A stretch of DNA of 64,000 nucleotides from Desulfobulbus sp. (GTDB taxonomy: Bacteria; Desulfobacterota; Desulfobulbia; Desulfobulbales; Desulfobulbaceae). Below, piece after piece: positions 1-8,409 of this stretch; the first letter of the stretch is position 1, and every line of letters starts with the position of its first letter. The stretch is from the NCBI GenBank assembly GCA_028684915.1, contig JAQUEZ010000001.1, positions 1 through 64,000 on the forward strand. The letters are read 5' to 3'. The translations under genes were made by a program, and so were the position numbers. The notes under the pieces are model-generated. The model was given only the letters and a program-made list of their open reading frames with translations, made no database searches and was not told the DNA's origin.

Positions 1-246
1 GCGTTCGAGGCATGAAAGCAGTGCGGTTTGCCGCCTTCATGAAGGCCATTGGTTTGAATATATTGAGGGCCAGCAGGCATCGGGGATGGAAAAACAACCC
101 CCCAGAGCCATTTTGGGGCCTATTCTTGCTTCTTTTGGCGCCCTGGAATTATTTCAAAGACCTAATCCAGGAATTATTCCTAGTAGCGTTAGCCCTGAGC
201 AAAATTTTCCAACCGACAGCTCACAGTCGAATGAGATTGGAGGTTT
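1..246. other. No supported gene at left edge
   Basis: Short open frames exist here but none has a convincing start, a recognisable motif or a neighbour that explains it. The stretch lies downstream of the leftward aldehyde dehydrogenase and before the repeat copy at about 247. It may contain the end of something outside the window. Confidence 0.5.
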
Positions 247-400
247 AACTTTTTACGAGTCCATCAAAAATGATGGCGAAGTCAAAACTTCGTTTTTCTG
301 CGCGTAGCTTTTTTCCTGACACTCGGCATGCGTTATGTGTGCCTTCGCACCGTGAAAAACCTGTTCCTTGCCTCTCTGAGTTTTTACTGCGCCAGCTCTT
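247..400 (+). repeat. Interspersed hairpin-ended repeat, copy 1 (degenerate)
   Basis: This stretch shares segments in the same order with the copy at 58630-58792: an end piece TTTTTACGAGTCCATCA, then GATGGCG, a CACTCGGCAT core, CCTTCGC, CCGT.AAAAAC and GTTTTTACT. The end piece comes first here, as if two truncated copies lie in tandem. It sits just downstream of the leftward aldehyde dehydrogenase. Similarity was judged by eye. Confidence 0.65.
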
Positions 401-435
401 CGCAGGTAATGGACGCTCTACGAGGTCAGAAAAAA

Positions 436-1806
436 TCAGTTCCGGTTGATCATCACCATCTTAATATTGGTCATATCTTCCATGGCAAAACGGATTCCCT
501 CTCGGCCAAGCCCGGAGAGTTTATTGCCGCCATAAGGCAGATGATCGACCCGATAGGTGGCGGTGTCATTGATCATCACCCCGCCGACATCGAGATCATC
601 CACCGCCTGCAGCGCCTTATTGATGTTGTTGGTGTAGACACCGACCTGCAGTCCGAAATCCGAGGCATTCACCAGATCAATAACCTCGGAGAAAGAATCA
701 TAGGAAACAATCGAAACCACCGGGGCAAAAGTTCCCATGCACATGATCTTCATATCCTCGGTAACCTGGGTCAGGACCGTGGGTTGATAGACCCTTCCCT
801 CCCCTTTGCCGCCGGTAGCGAGCACCGCGCCCTGGGTGACGGCCTCCTTAACCCATCCATCGATGCGCACAACCTCTTTAGAAGAAATCAACGGCCCGAC
901 ATCACCGTCTTTGTCCAGCGGATTGCCCACCTTGAGCACCTTGACCTTGTCGACAAAAATCTGGGTGAACGCATCTAAACACCGGCGATTGACATAGATC
1001 CGCTGGAGGGAAATGCATACCTGTCCGGAGTTGGCAAAAGCACTGACTACGCAGCGGGCCGCGGCCTTTTCCAGATCCGCATCGGGTTCGATGATGGTGG
1101 CAGAATTGCTGCCAAGCTCCAGGGTGACCTTTTTGATGCCGGCCTTGCGCACAATCTGGGCACCGACTGCGGGTGAGCCGGTAAAGGTAATCTTGCGGCA
1201 ATCAGGATGGACCACTAAGGCATCCCCCACCTCAGCCCCCGGGCCGACAACCACGTTGAATACACCCGGTGGCAATCCGGCCTCTTCAAGGATCTCAGCC
1301 AGGATTAAGGCAGAAACCGGTGTCGCGGAGGCTGGCTTAAGGACGATGGCATTGCCGGTGGCAATGGCAGGTGCCACCTTATGTGCCACCAGGTTTAAGG
1401 GAAAATTAAACGGGGTGATTGCACCGATAACGCCCAAAGGTTCACGGATGAAGTAGCCAAAACGGTTCTCGCCGAAACGGCTGGCATCAACCGGGATAGT
1501 CTCACCATGGAGCCGTTTGGCCTCTTCTGCGGCAAACTTAAAGGTTTCAGCACTGCGCTGAACCTCATTGACCGAGAATTTCCAGGCCTTACCAACCTCC
1601 TGAGAGATCACCGTGGCGATCTCCTCTTCACGGGCGATAATCAGGGCCACAGCCTTATCAAGAATGGCCGAGCGCAGGTGTGCCGGAGTCTTGCGAAAAC
1701 TCTGATAGGCCTTCTTGGCGCTGGCAATGGCCTTCTCGGTCAGGGCACTGTCTGACAGGGGAACCGTAGCAAAGGGCTCGTCGGTAAATTTATTGATAAC
1801 TTCCAT
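436..1806 (-). CDS. NAD(P)-dependent aldehyde dehydrogenase, N-terminus cut by a stop
   Basis: This is an aldehyde dehydrogenase superfamily enzyme that oxidises an aldehyde to the acid or acyl form; the substrate is not determinable. Visible family features are TPFNFP at about 131-136, the general base Glu in LELGSNS near 230, and the catalytic Cys in GQVCIS near 264. The body is about 456 residues, slightly short for the family. The best ribosome site (GAGGAGG) and ATG lie further upstream at 1861-1863, in frame, but codon 8 of that longer frame is TAA (1840-1842). The lost leader would read MIKAYRT-stop-VDGQWLSTERT, which is typical family N-terminal sequence. The gene is therefore either a recent pseudogene, restarted at 1806, or affected by a sequencing error. 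Alcohol dehydrogenase remnants lie directly upstream, so it was probably the second gene of an alcohol/aldehyde operon. Confidence 0.85.
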   Translation of the reverse strand: MEVINKFTDEPFATVPLSDSALTEKAIASAKKAYQSFRKTPAHLRSAILDKAVALIIAREEEIATVISQEVGKAWKFSVNEVQRSAETFKFAAEEAKRLHGETIPVDASRFGENRFGYFIREPLGVIGAITPFNFPLNLVAHKVAPAIATGNAIVLKPASATPVSALILAEILEEAGLPPGVFNVVVGPGAEVGDALVVHPDCRKITFTGSPAVGAQIVRKAGIKKVTLELGSNSATIIEPDADLEKAAARCVVSAFANSGQVCISLQRIYVNRRCLDAFTQIFVDKVKVLKVGNPLDKDGDVGPLISSKEVVRIDGWVKEAVTQGAVLATGGKGEGRVYQPTVLTQVTEDMKIMCMGTFAPVVSIVSYDSFSEVIDLVNASDFGLQVGVYTNNINKALQAVDDLDVGGVMINDTATYRVDHLPYGGNKLSGLGREGIRFAMEDMTNIKMVMINRN

Positions 1807-1860
1807 GGTACGCTCAGTGCTCAGCCACTGACCATCAACTTAGGTTCGGTACGCTTTGAT

Positions 1861-1875
1861 CATGACAGTCCTCCT
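1861..1875 (-). promoter_or_regulatory. Ribosome site and original ATG of the aldehyde dehydrogenase
   Basis: On the minus strand GAGGAGG sits 5 nt before an ATG at 1863. That ATG is in frame with the body of the downstream dehydrogenase (19 codons before 1806). This marks the ancestral start. Translation from it would end after seven codons at TAA 1842-1840. Confidence 0.7.
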
Positions 1876-1920
1876 CTAAACGACGAATAATACAATACTG
1901 CGCTATATGAAGAGCTCTCC

Positions 1921-2045
1921 CTACAGCACTTGACGATAGATAGACTCGGTATCGGCCAGGGGCAATATCCTGGGATTATTGGAAAAGAATCCGGGTCACT
2001 GCATGCAGGCGGCAGGCCCACGGTCAACTCTGGATCAAGCAGCGC
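1921..2045 (-). pseudogene. Iron-containing alcohol dehydrogenase remnant
   Basis: Two fragments of an iron-type alcohol dehydrogenase are visible on the minus strand. The first, about 2045-2000, reads ALLDPELTVGLPPA, which resembles the conserved family segment before the ATGMDAL motif. The second, in another frame at about 1990-1921, reads NPRILPLADTESIYRQVL followed by TAG and resembles the family C-terminus. Roughly 200 residues between them are missing, as is everything before the first fragment. The true stop lies about 57 nt before the ancestral start of the aldehyde dehydrogenase, which is normal operon spacing. Identification is by eye and from knowledge of the family. Confidence 0.65.
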
Positions 2046-2215
2046 AGCTGATTGAGCGCAGTGACATCGCGCACGTTGGTGACCACGTGAAAAATCTGGC
2101 TGGTATCGTCAAAAACCTGGTTGCCAAATAGAATCCGGCCGATCTTAGATCGACGAAAGAGCCCGACCATCTGCCCCTGTTCAAGGACAAGCCTGTCTGT
2201 AGAGAAATTTTTGAG
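2024..2215 (-). pseudogene. PAS-domain fragment of a regulator
   Basis: The minus-strand frame contains LVLEQGQMVGLF, NQVFDD and HVVTNVRDVTALNQLR. This strongly resembles the end of the sensory PAS domain found in sigma-54-dependent activators, where VVTNVRD.TELN.L is common. No AAA+ or DNA-binding part follows. The frame runs straight into the alcohol dehydrogenase fragment, so a deletion probably fused two genes. It lies beyond the terminator of the ferredoxin gene. Probably the remnant of the activator that controlled the alcohol/aldehyde genes (inference). Confidence 0.6.
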
Positions 2216-2221
2216 ATACCC

Positions 2222-2271
2222 AACAAAAACGCCCCGGATCCTGACGTTCATAATCAGGATGCGGGGCGTTT
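2222..2271 (-). terminator. Rho-independent terminator of the hcp operon
   Basis: A near-perfect 18-bp inverted repeat (arms 2227-2244 and 2254-2271, one mismatch, 9-nt loop) is followed on the minus strand by TTTTTG. It lies about 25 nt after the stop of the ferredoxin gene, so it ends the hcp transcript. Confidence 0.85.
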
Positions 2272-2295
2272 GCACAACATAATTTCAGCGAGCGA

Positions 2296-3030
2296 TTACC
2301 AGGAGGTCTCCGCCTTGATTTCACCGCGCGTGGAGATCACCACCTGCCGGACCGGGAGATCGGGTTGAACCGCCTTCCAAGCCTGCTCAATGATCTGGAG
2401 CATGGTGTGACAGCAGGGAACTTCCATGATGAGAATGGTAAGCGAGTTGAGCTTGCGGGTACGGAAAATTTCCGTGAACCGCTCGACATAGAGCTGCTGA
2501 TCATCGAACTTGGGACACCCCATCATCACCACCCGGCCATTAAGAAAATCGGCCTGGATATTGGCATAGGCCAAGGTGGCGCAGTCAGCGGCCACTAACA
2601 GATCGCAGTTTTCCAGAAAGGGGGCCGTGGCTGGAATCAAACGGATCTGAATCGGCCAATGGGAAAGTGCGGACCCGACTTGGCTGCCCGGCACATTGGC
2701 TTCCTGGCAAGGAGTCCTGGGCGAGAGCGTCTGCAGTTGTGCCGAAGGACAACCGCCGATCTTTGGCGCCTGAGCCGCTTTTTTCTCCTCAGCCAGAAAT
2801 GCCTCCACGGCCTCCTCGTCAAACTCCTCCGCTTCGCGCTCGATAACCTGCAACGCACCGGTGGGACAGGACCCAAGACAGGCACCAAGACCGTCGCAGA
2901 GTTTATCCGCGACCAGGCGAGCCTTGCCATTGATAATCTTTAGGGAGCCTTCCGCACAATCGGGCACACACTGGCCACAGCCGTTGCACAGTTCGTCGTC
3001 TATTTCTATAATCTTACGGGTTATTTTCAT
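2296..3030 (-). CDS. Two-cluster ferredoxin-like iron-sulfur protein
   Basis: A 244-residue protein. The N-terminal bacterial ferredoxin domain has a first cluster motif CNGCGQCVPDC near 15-25 and a second CDGLGACLGSCP near 45-56. The long C-terminal part has further cysteines (CPSAQ, ADCATLAY, MGCPKFDD, EVPCCH), suggesting extra metal binding or redox disulfides. It is the third gene of the hcp operon, 25 nt after the sirohaem reductase, and probably passes electrons to Hcp or the reductase (inference from position). The start is taken at the ATG at 3030, which has AAGGTG 8 nt upstream; a GTG three codons earlier is less likely. The operon terminator follows. Confidence 0.85.
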   Translation of the reverse strand: MKITRKIIEIDDELCNGCGQCVPDCAEGSLKIINGKARLVADKLCDGLGACLGSCPTGALQVIEREAEEFDEEAVEAFLAEEKKAAQAPKIGGCPSAQLQTLSPRTPCQEANVPGSQVGSALSHWPIQIRLIPATAPFLENCDLLVAADCATLAYANIQADFLNGRVVMMGCPKFDDQQLYVERFTEIFRTRKLNSLTILIMEVPCCHTMLQIIEQAWKAVQPDLPVRQVVISTRGEIKAETSW

Positions 3031-3055
3031 TAACCACACACCTTATTGTTGTTCA

Positions 3056-3688
3056 TCAACCAAGAACCACTTTTTTCAGTTCATCGATACTGTAACGCTC
3101 CATAAATCGGGCCGAACGACTCTTAAACTTGGCTTCTTTGAGATAATAGTTCAAGGTCTTGCGCACCAACTCCACCGCCTCGTCCGAGCTCAGTTGCTCT
3201 GCAACCACATCGCCGACCCGGGGCCGTCCGGCAGCATTGCCGCCAAAAGTAAAACGCCAGCCCTTGCTCTCCCCTGCCAGCCCGACATCACGCATCCAGG
3301 ACTCGCAGCAGCAGAAACGGCATCCGGAAATTCCCACCTTGACCTTAGCTGGCAAAGGACCATCCAGTTCGAGCGCTTTGATGCGCTCACCTAAACCGAG
3401 TGCATCCTGATGGCCGTATTTGCACCAAGTTTTCCCGGGGCAGGCCTGGACATAATGGACCCGATGGTGGCTTTGCGGTGTTCCTTGGGGAAGACCAAGC
3501 TCCTCCCGCAGGGCGGCAATGGAATCCTCCTCCATACCCAAAAAGGCGATCCGCTGGGCGCCGGTGATCTTGGTCTGGGGAATATTGTATTTCCTCGCCA
3601 AGACGGCCAACTGCTCAAGATCCTCAGGGCTCAATAAACCGGCATCGAAATGGGGCAACACGAGATAGGTCTTTAAATTATCAGTCAT
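3056..3688 (-). CDS. Small sirohaem nitrite/sulfite reductase-like protein
   Basis: A 210-residue protein with a ferredoxin-like half domain followed by the sirohaem-[4Fe-4S] ligands. The first pair is CPGKTWC (C-X5-C) and the second cysteines are in GCRFCCCE. The size matches the compact, single-subunit assimilatory-type sulfite reductases known from Desulfovibrio rather than the roughly 500-residue enzymes. Location after hcp and before the ferredoxin suggests a role in nitrosative stress, such as reduction of nitrite or hydroxylamine produced around Hcp, rather than sulfur assimilation (inference). It lies 72 nt downstream of hcp in the same operon. Confidence 0.85.
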   Translation of the reverse strand: MTDNLKTYLVLPHFDAGLLSPEDLEQLAVLARKYNIPQTKITGAQRIAFLGMEEDSIAALREELGLPQGTPQSHHRVHYVQACPGKTWCKYGHQDALGLGERIKALELDGPLPAKVKVGISGCRFCCCESWMRDVGLAGESKGWRFTFGGNAAGRPRVGDVVAEQLSSDEAVELVRKTLNYYLKEAKFKSRSARFMERYSIDELKKVVLG

Positions 3689-3760
3689 GAGAAGTTTCCA
3701 GCGGTCATCGGTCAGCTACCTGCGCCGACCGATGACCGATTGCTTAAAAGATGAATAAGA

Positions 3761-5389
3761 TTAACCGAGGATTGCCTTGAGATCTGCCTCCGGGGTATCC
3801 ACCGGTTTGATATCAAAAGTGTTGACCAAAAACTCAAGCACTGCCGGGCTCACGAAGGCCGGGAGCGACGGTCCGAGGCGGATATCTTTGATTCCCAGGT
3901 ACAACAAGGTGAGCAGGATCGCGACCGCTTTCTGCTCATACCAGGAGATAATCATCGACAGCGGCAGATCGTTGACCCCGCAGTCAAAGGCTTTGGCCAA
4001 GGCCACGGCGATCTGGATTGCGGAGTAGGCGTCATTACACTGGCCGACATCGAGCAGGCGCGGAATACCGCCGATATCCCCCAGGTTCTTATCGAAGAAG
4101 CGGAACTTCCCACAAGCCAAGGTCAGCACCATGCAGTCGCTGGGGACCTGCTCGACAAATTGGGTAAAGTAATCACGACCAGGCTTAGCACCGTCGCAGC
4201 CGCCCACAAGGAAGAAGTGCCGAATAGCCTTGGACTTGACCGCCTCGATCACTTTGTCGGCAACACCAAGTACGGTATTGCGGGCAAAACCGACCAGCAC
4301 CTGGCCGTTTTCAACATCATCGGTGAATCCATCCATGGCCAGAGCCATCTCCACCACGGCGGAGTAATCCTTGTCAGCGATGTGCTTCACGCCCGGCCAA
4401 CCGACCAGACCGTTGGTGAAGACGCGGTCGATATAGTCCTCGCGCGGCTTTTGGATGCAGTTGGTGGTGAACAGGATCGGTCCCGGAAAATTGGGAAATT
4501 CCTTATGCTGGTTCTGCCAGGCTGTACCAAAATGTCCGTAAAAATGGGCATATTTCTTTAATTCCGGATAACCGTGGCAAGGTAGCATCTCACCGTGAGT
4601 ATAGACATCGATTCCCTTACCCTCGGTCTGTTTGAGCAACAGTTCCAGGTCATGCAGATCATGGCCGGTGATCAGGATACATTTGCCCTGACGATGTCCA
4701 AGCGGAACCGGGGTCGGGATCGGATGGCCATAGGTTCCGGTGTTACCGGCATCAAGTAGTTCCATGGTGCGCAGGTTGATTTCACCAGCCTTCATCGCCA
4801 CGGGCACACACTGCTCCACAGTCAATCCCTGCACCAGGAGCACTGCCAGGGCTTCATAACAGAAGGCGGCAATGGCGGGATCTTTCTGCCCCAGTATTGC
4901 GGCATGATCGGCATAGGCGGCAATGCCCTTAAGGCCGTAAAGCAGGGTTTGCTTGAGCGAACGAATGTTGACGTCGCTATCGAGATTTTCGATTAGATGA
5001 AGCGCCTGCCCCTGGGCCGCCAACTCGGCGGTGGTACCGGCGGGGATGAAGGTTGCCGGAGCCTCGTTGAAGTCGGTCTTACCGCCGGCAGCCTCAACCT
5101 TGGCCTTCATGGCCTCGCGCAATTCGACAGCCTTATTGATCAGGACCACGAAACGGGCCGGATCAAAATCAACGTTGGTCAGCGTGGAAAAGATCGCCTC
5201 GAAGGTAAAAAGGTCGGTGGCCTCGTCGACAATACCCAGCTTCCGACCTTCTTGAGCGAACAGTGCCAGTCCCTGCATGGCATGAATCAACAGATCCTGC
5301 AGATCGGCAACCTCTTCGTTTTTACCGCAGACACCGGCTATATTACATCCGATTCCTTTGGCGGTCTGTTCACACTGGTTACAAAACAT
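3761..5389 (-). CDS. hcp: Hybrid-cluster protein (hydroxylamine reductase / NO-stress protein)
   Basis: A 542-residue Hcp. The N-terminal CNQC..GC..GVC pattern (Cys 3, 6, 15 and 21; CX2CX8CX5C) binds the cubane cluster. Downstream HGEMLPCHGYPELKK, TTNCIQ and the GGCDGAKPGR and CNDAYSA segments supply ligands of the hybrid cluster. The family reduces hydroxylamine in vitro and is linked to nitric oxide detoxification and S-nitrosylation in anaerobes. It is the first gene of a three-gene operon with a good ribosome site (GGAGGAATGCC before ATG). Its promoter carries an HcpR-type operator. Length is normal for the family. Confidence 0.97.
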   Translation of the reverse strand: MFCNQCEQTAKGIGCNIAGVCGKNEEVADLQDLLIHAMQGLALFAQEGRKLGIVDEATDLFTFEAIFSTLTNVDFDPARFVVLINKAVELREAMKAKVEAAGGKTDFNEAPATFIPAGTTAELAAQGQALHLIENLDSDVNIRSLKQTLLYGLKGIAAYADHAAILGQKDPAIAAFCYEALAVLLVQGLTVEQCVPVAMKAGEINLRTMELLDAGNTGTYGHPIPTPVPLGHRQGKCILITGHDLHDLELLLKQTEGKGIDVYTHGEMLPCHGYPELKKYAHFYGHFGTAWQNQHKEFPNFPGPILFTTNCIQKPREDYIDRVFTNGLVGWPGVKHIADKDYSAVVEMALAMDGFTDDVENGQVLVGFARNTVLGVADKVIEAVKSKAIRHFFLVGGCDGAKPGRDYFTQFVEQVPSDCMVLTLACGKFRFFDKNLGDIGGIPRLLDVGQCNDAYSAIQIAVALAKAFDCGVNDLPLSMIISWYEQKAVAILLTLLYLGIKDIRLGPSLPAFVSPAVLEFLVNTFDIKPVDTPEADLKAILG

Positions 5390-5450
5390 GGCATTCCTCC
5401 TCTGATTTTTTTGTATCGCGTTACGCGTTGATCCTCATTAGTATGCCTTC

Positions 5451-5492
5451 ACTATACTCGGACTAAATCAATCTTCTTTGACCTAGATCAAA
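5451..5492 (-). promoter_or_regulatory. hcp promoter with HcpR/FNR-like operator
   Basis: The palindrome TTTGACCTAGATCAAA (5477-5492) matches the HcpR-type TTTGACC-NN-GGTCAAA pattern with one mismatch. On the minus strand a -10 box TATAGT lies at 5456-5451, with no good -35. If transcription starts near 5444, the palindrome centre falls at about -41, the classic class II activator position for the FNR/CRP family. The site lies between the divergent hcp and hcpR genes and could also control hcpR, whose start is 22 nt away. Confidence 0.75.
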
Positions 5493-5513
5493 AAACAAAA
5501 TTATTATCTCTCT

Positions 5514-6179
5514 ATGCACAAAAAAAATGAAATCCTCGCCACCAGCCTCCTGTTCTACGGTCTCCCAGAAGAACAAGTAGAAAAAATTGCCAAGATTGCT
5601 CTCACCAAATCGTACCGAAAAGGGGAGGCGATCTTCTTTGAAGGCGAACCCGGGATCGGCTTTTACATGGTGGCCCAAGGGAAGGTGAAAATTTTCAAGA
5701 CCTCTTTTGACGGTAGGGAGCAGATTCTGCACATCTTCGGTCCGGGAGAACCCTTTGGCGAGGTGCCGGTCTTCCACGGCAACCCCTTCCCGGCCAATGC
5801 CGAGACCTTAAGCGAATGCGAGATCCTCTTTTTCCCGAGAGCCGAATTCGTGGCCCTGATCACCAGCCACCCCTCACTGGCTCTCAATATGCTCGCAGTT
5901 CTGGCCCTGCGTCTGCGCCGCTTCGCCACCCAGGTAGAGAACCTCTCGCTCAAGGAGGTTCCCGGACGCCTTGCCTCCTACCTCCTATATTTAATGGAGG
6001 AACAGGAACGACAAGATCAGGTTGTGCTCGACATTCCCAAAGGCCAGCTTGCCAGCCTACTCGGCACAAGCTCGGAAACATTATCCCGTATATTCAGCAA
6101 AATGAGTGACGAAGGACTAATTCGAGTGGAAGGAAAAACGATCTCCATTCTCGATGGCGACCGACTGAAAGAGCGATAA
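5514..6179 (+). CDS. hcpR: Crp/Fnr-family regulator of the hcp operon
   Basis: A 221-residue regulator with an N-terminal cyclic-nucleotide-like sensor barrel (about 10-125), a dimer helix and a C-terminal winged helix (about 145-215). The recognition helix reads SSETLSRIF. It keeps the Glu, Ser and Arg that in FNR read TTGA half-sites, consistent with the TTTGACC palindrome just upstream. Only one cysteine is present, so an FNR-type iron-sulfur cluster is ruled out; HcpR proteins are thought to sense NO, probably through haem. It is divergent from hcp and almost certainly its activator. Downstream there is no close operon partner. Confidence 0.88.
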   Translation: MHKKNEILATSLLFYGLPEEQVEKIAKIALTKSYRKGEAIFFEGEPGIGFYMVAQGKVKIFKTSFDGREQILHIFGPGEPFGEVPVFHGNPFPANAETLSECEILFFPRAEFVALITSHPSLALNMLAVLALRLRRFATQVENLSLKEVPGRLASYLLYLMEEQERQDQVVLDIPKGQLASLLGTSSETLSRIFSKMSDEGLIRVEGKTISILDGDRLKER

Positions 6180-6373
6180 ACACGCTTGGCGCAGAACCAG
6201 AAAGAAAGCCTCGGCTCGATCGGTCGGCCTCTGGGGACTGCAGGGGGTTGCCTTCTCCACACAGGTGTTTACAATTTACATCAACTGGTGGCACTGATGC
6301 GCTTCGCGCCTTGCTGCCGATGCAACGCTCCGCATACACATCCCCAGAGACAACAACCCAGAGGAAGAAAAAA

Positions 6374-6955
6374 ATGACAGCGAAAAAGCTATTGATGCTG
6401 GTCGGTGATTATGTCGAGGATTATGAAGTCATGGTGCCGTTCCAGGCCCTGAGCATGCTGGGATATGAGGTGGATGCAGTTTGCCCGGATAAGAAGGCCG
6501 GCGAGTTTGTCCGGACTGCAATCCATGATTTTGAGGGCGACCAGACCTATAGCGAGAAACGGGGGCACAATTTCACCGTGAATGCCGATTTTGCCACAAT
6601 CAAGACAGACGGCTACCTCGGCCTGGTCATCCCAGGAGGGCGTGCTCCTGAGTACCTCCGCCTCAATGAGCAGGTACTTGCTATCGTCAAAGAATTTGCC
6701 GCAGCCAATAAGCCGATAGCCGCCATCTGCCATGGTGCCCAGTTGCTGACTGCAGCCGGGGTGCTTGAGGGACGTGAATGTTCTGCCTACCCGGCCTGTT
6801 CGCCGGAAATTCGTCAGGCTGGCGGTCAGTATGTAACTGTGCCCATGGACGCGGCCCATGTTGAGGGTAACCTGGTCACCGCGCCTGCCTGGCCGGCGCA
6901 TCCCGCCTGGTTGGCCCAATTTGCCAAAAAGTTGGGTGCAAAAATCAGTATCTGA
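6374..6955 (+). CDS. DJ-1/PfpI family protein
   Basis: A 193-residue single-domain protein of the DJ-1/PfpI class I amidotransferase-like fold. The conserved nucleophile elbow reads AAICHGAQ (Cys with following His, around residue 118), and [12 protein letters not shown] precedes it. Members act as glyoxalase III, deglycase-like enzymes or proteases; the function here cannot be chosen from sequence. The start at 6374 has GAGGAAG upstream; the open frame extends further left without family similarity. A hairpin follows the stop. Confidence 0.88.
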   Translation: MTAKKLLMLVGDYVEDYEVMVPFQALSMLGYEVDAVCPDKKAGEFVRTAIHDFEGDQTYSEKRGHNFTVNADFATIKTDGYLGLVIPGGRAPEYLRLNEQVLAIVKEFAAANKPIAAICHGAQLLTAAGVLEGRECSAYPACSPEIRQAGGQYVTVPMDAAHVEGNLVTAPAWPAHPAWLAQFAKKLGAKISI

Positions 6956-6983
6956 ATTCGCGCCAAACCTATCCAGGTTCAAC

Positions 6984-7017
6984 CAACCGCCGTAAAAGCT
7001 TGCCTAAACGGCGGTTG
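6984..7017 (+). terminator. Hairpin after the PfpI-like gene
   Basis: A perfect 10-bp inverted repeat, CAACCGCCGT (6984-6993) and ACGGCGGTTG (7008-7017), with a 14-nt loop lies about 30 nt after the stop. There is no T-run, so termination is probable but not certain. Confidence 0.55.
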
Positions 7018-7521
7018 ACTCTAAAAAGTTCAATTCAATACATCTGTACGGGTTGCGGTACTCCCCCTTATCCGCCCATACCCTATCCCCCGCCGGTCAT
7101 AGTGCCCCATCACCCCTTTCTATTGTAACCTTTCGCCCCACCATCTTCTTCGTTTGACGAACGAAACTTATAAGCCCTGCTTCCCTCCTCTTCTTTCTGT
7201 CGCCATATTTGTGGTACCTTCCTTTTAAGAATAACACCTCGCACCAAGCGTATTTCCGGCCCATCAGCACAACTGCCGATAAAACTGATTATCCAATCCT
7301 GCTCCGTACCCCCTTGCAGTAGGAGGATATTTCCCGATTGGGCACATCCATTGCTTAGTCAAACTGCAGTAAGAGCAATAATTTTTGTCGTTCTCGGCAA
7401 CAGACGACAAGATGCGCCACGCTTCGGTACCCACTGTCTTTTCGATGTATAGTCATGCTTTTATTGGGTTCTTGCAAACCCATTATGTTTCACTCATCAA
7501 CAACAAAAGAGGGAGGAAGTA
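7018..7521. other. 500-bp intergenic stretch before the porin-like gene
   Basis: No gene seen. Two small hairpins are visible: TTCGTT/AACGAA at 7149-7165 and TTGTCGT/ACGACAA at 7385-7410. The second could sit in the leader of the next gene. The ribosome site GAGGGAGGAAGT directly precedes the ATG at 7522. No riboswitch consensus was recognised. Confidence 0.4.
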
Positions 7522-8409
7522 ATGAAGAAAGGTGTTCTGGCTTTAATCTGTACGTGTCTTCTCATTCCAGCAGTTAGTTCTGCGGGCAACATGCGTGACT
7601 ATATCCCAGCTCCGCCGAACACGCTTCTGTCATTGCTGTACTACCATAACATCAGTGCAGATGACTACTATGTGAATGGCAACAAAGCCGCAGATGTTGA
7701 TCTCTCCCAGAACCTCTTCCTCCTTAGAGAGGTCTACTACACCAAGATCGGTTCCATCGTGGCCGACCCCCAGTTCATCCTCCCCTTTGGTAGCGGGTCC
7801 CTGAAGGCAGGCGGCACCAAGCAAGATTCAGATGGCATCGGTGACCTCATTCTTCTTTGCACCTTCTGGGTGGTCAACAACCCAGAGACAAAAACCTACG
7901 TCGGCCTCACGCCCTATCTCTACCTGCCTACCGGCAATTACGATGACAATCAGACCTTTAACATGGGCGCCAACCGATATGCCTTCCAAGGCGAGGTCGG
8001 CTTCGTCAAAGGCTGGGAGGTACAGCCTGGTCATGATCTCTACTTTGAAGTCGCCCCCAGCTTTTTTGTGTATGGTGATAATGATGATTATAACGGCAAT
8101 CACGAACTTTCCCAAGATCCGCTGTTTGCACTGGAAAGCCATCTGAGCTACGACCTGACCAAAAATCTAGTTTTCTCCCTTGATTACGCTGGCCAATGGG
8201 GCGGAGACAGCGAGGTCGACGGTGCAAAAATTTTCGGTTCCGAAATCAACACGCAGACCCTCGGTGCGACCATGGCCTACAACTTTGCCCCCGGCTGGCA
8301 GTTCCTGCTCCAGTATAAAGAGGACGTAAAGGTCGACTACGGCGTCGAGGCGCAGGTTGTTCAGGCCCGTCTCTTTTATGCCACCGATTTTGGCGGCATC
8401 TTTCACTAA
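7522..8409 (+). CDS. Outer-membrane porin-like protein (phenol MetA-pathway family)
   Basis: A 295-residue protein with a signal peptide ending near residue 21 (SSAG) and then alternating beta-strand sequence rich in aromatic residues. The segments LPFGSG, GIGDL, YLYLPTGNYD and SEINTQTLGATMAYNF resemble the transporter family called putative MetA-pathway of phenol degradation, an outer-membrane beta-barrel. It ends with an aromatic-rich C-terminus (FGGIFH), as expected for a barrel. It stands alone; no catabolic genes are adjacent, so the solute is unknown. Confidence 0.8.
   Translation: MKKGVLALICTCLLIPAVSSAGNMRDYIPAPPNTLLSLLYYHNISADDYYVNGNKAADVDLSQNLFLLREVYYTKIGSIVADPQFILPFGSGSLKAGGTKQDSDGIGDLILLCTFWVVNNPETKTYVGLTPYLYLPTGNYDDNQTFNMGANRYAFQGEVGFVKGWEVQPGHDLYFEVAPSFFVYGDNDDYNGNHELSQDPLFALESHLSYDLTKNLVFSLDYAGQWGGDSEVDGAKIFGSEINTQTLGATMAYNFAPGWQFLLQYKEDVKVDYGVEAQVVQARLFYATDFGGIFH

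Noticed and set aside
12..248. 78-codon plus-strand frame at the window edge
   Set aside because: No convincing ribosome site or similarity; composition does not resemble a real protein.
328..978. Long plus-strand open frame of 216 codons
   Set aside because: It lies antisense to the aldehyde dehydrogenase, which has clear catalytic motifs; the frame has no family features.
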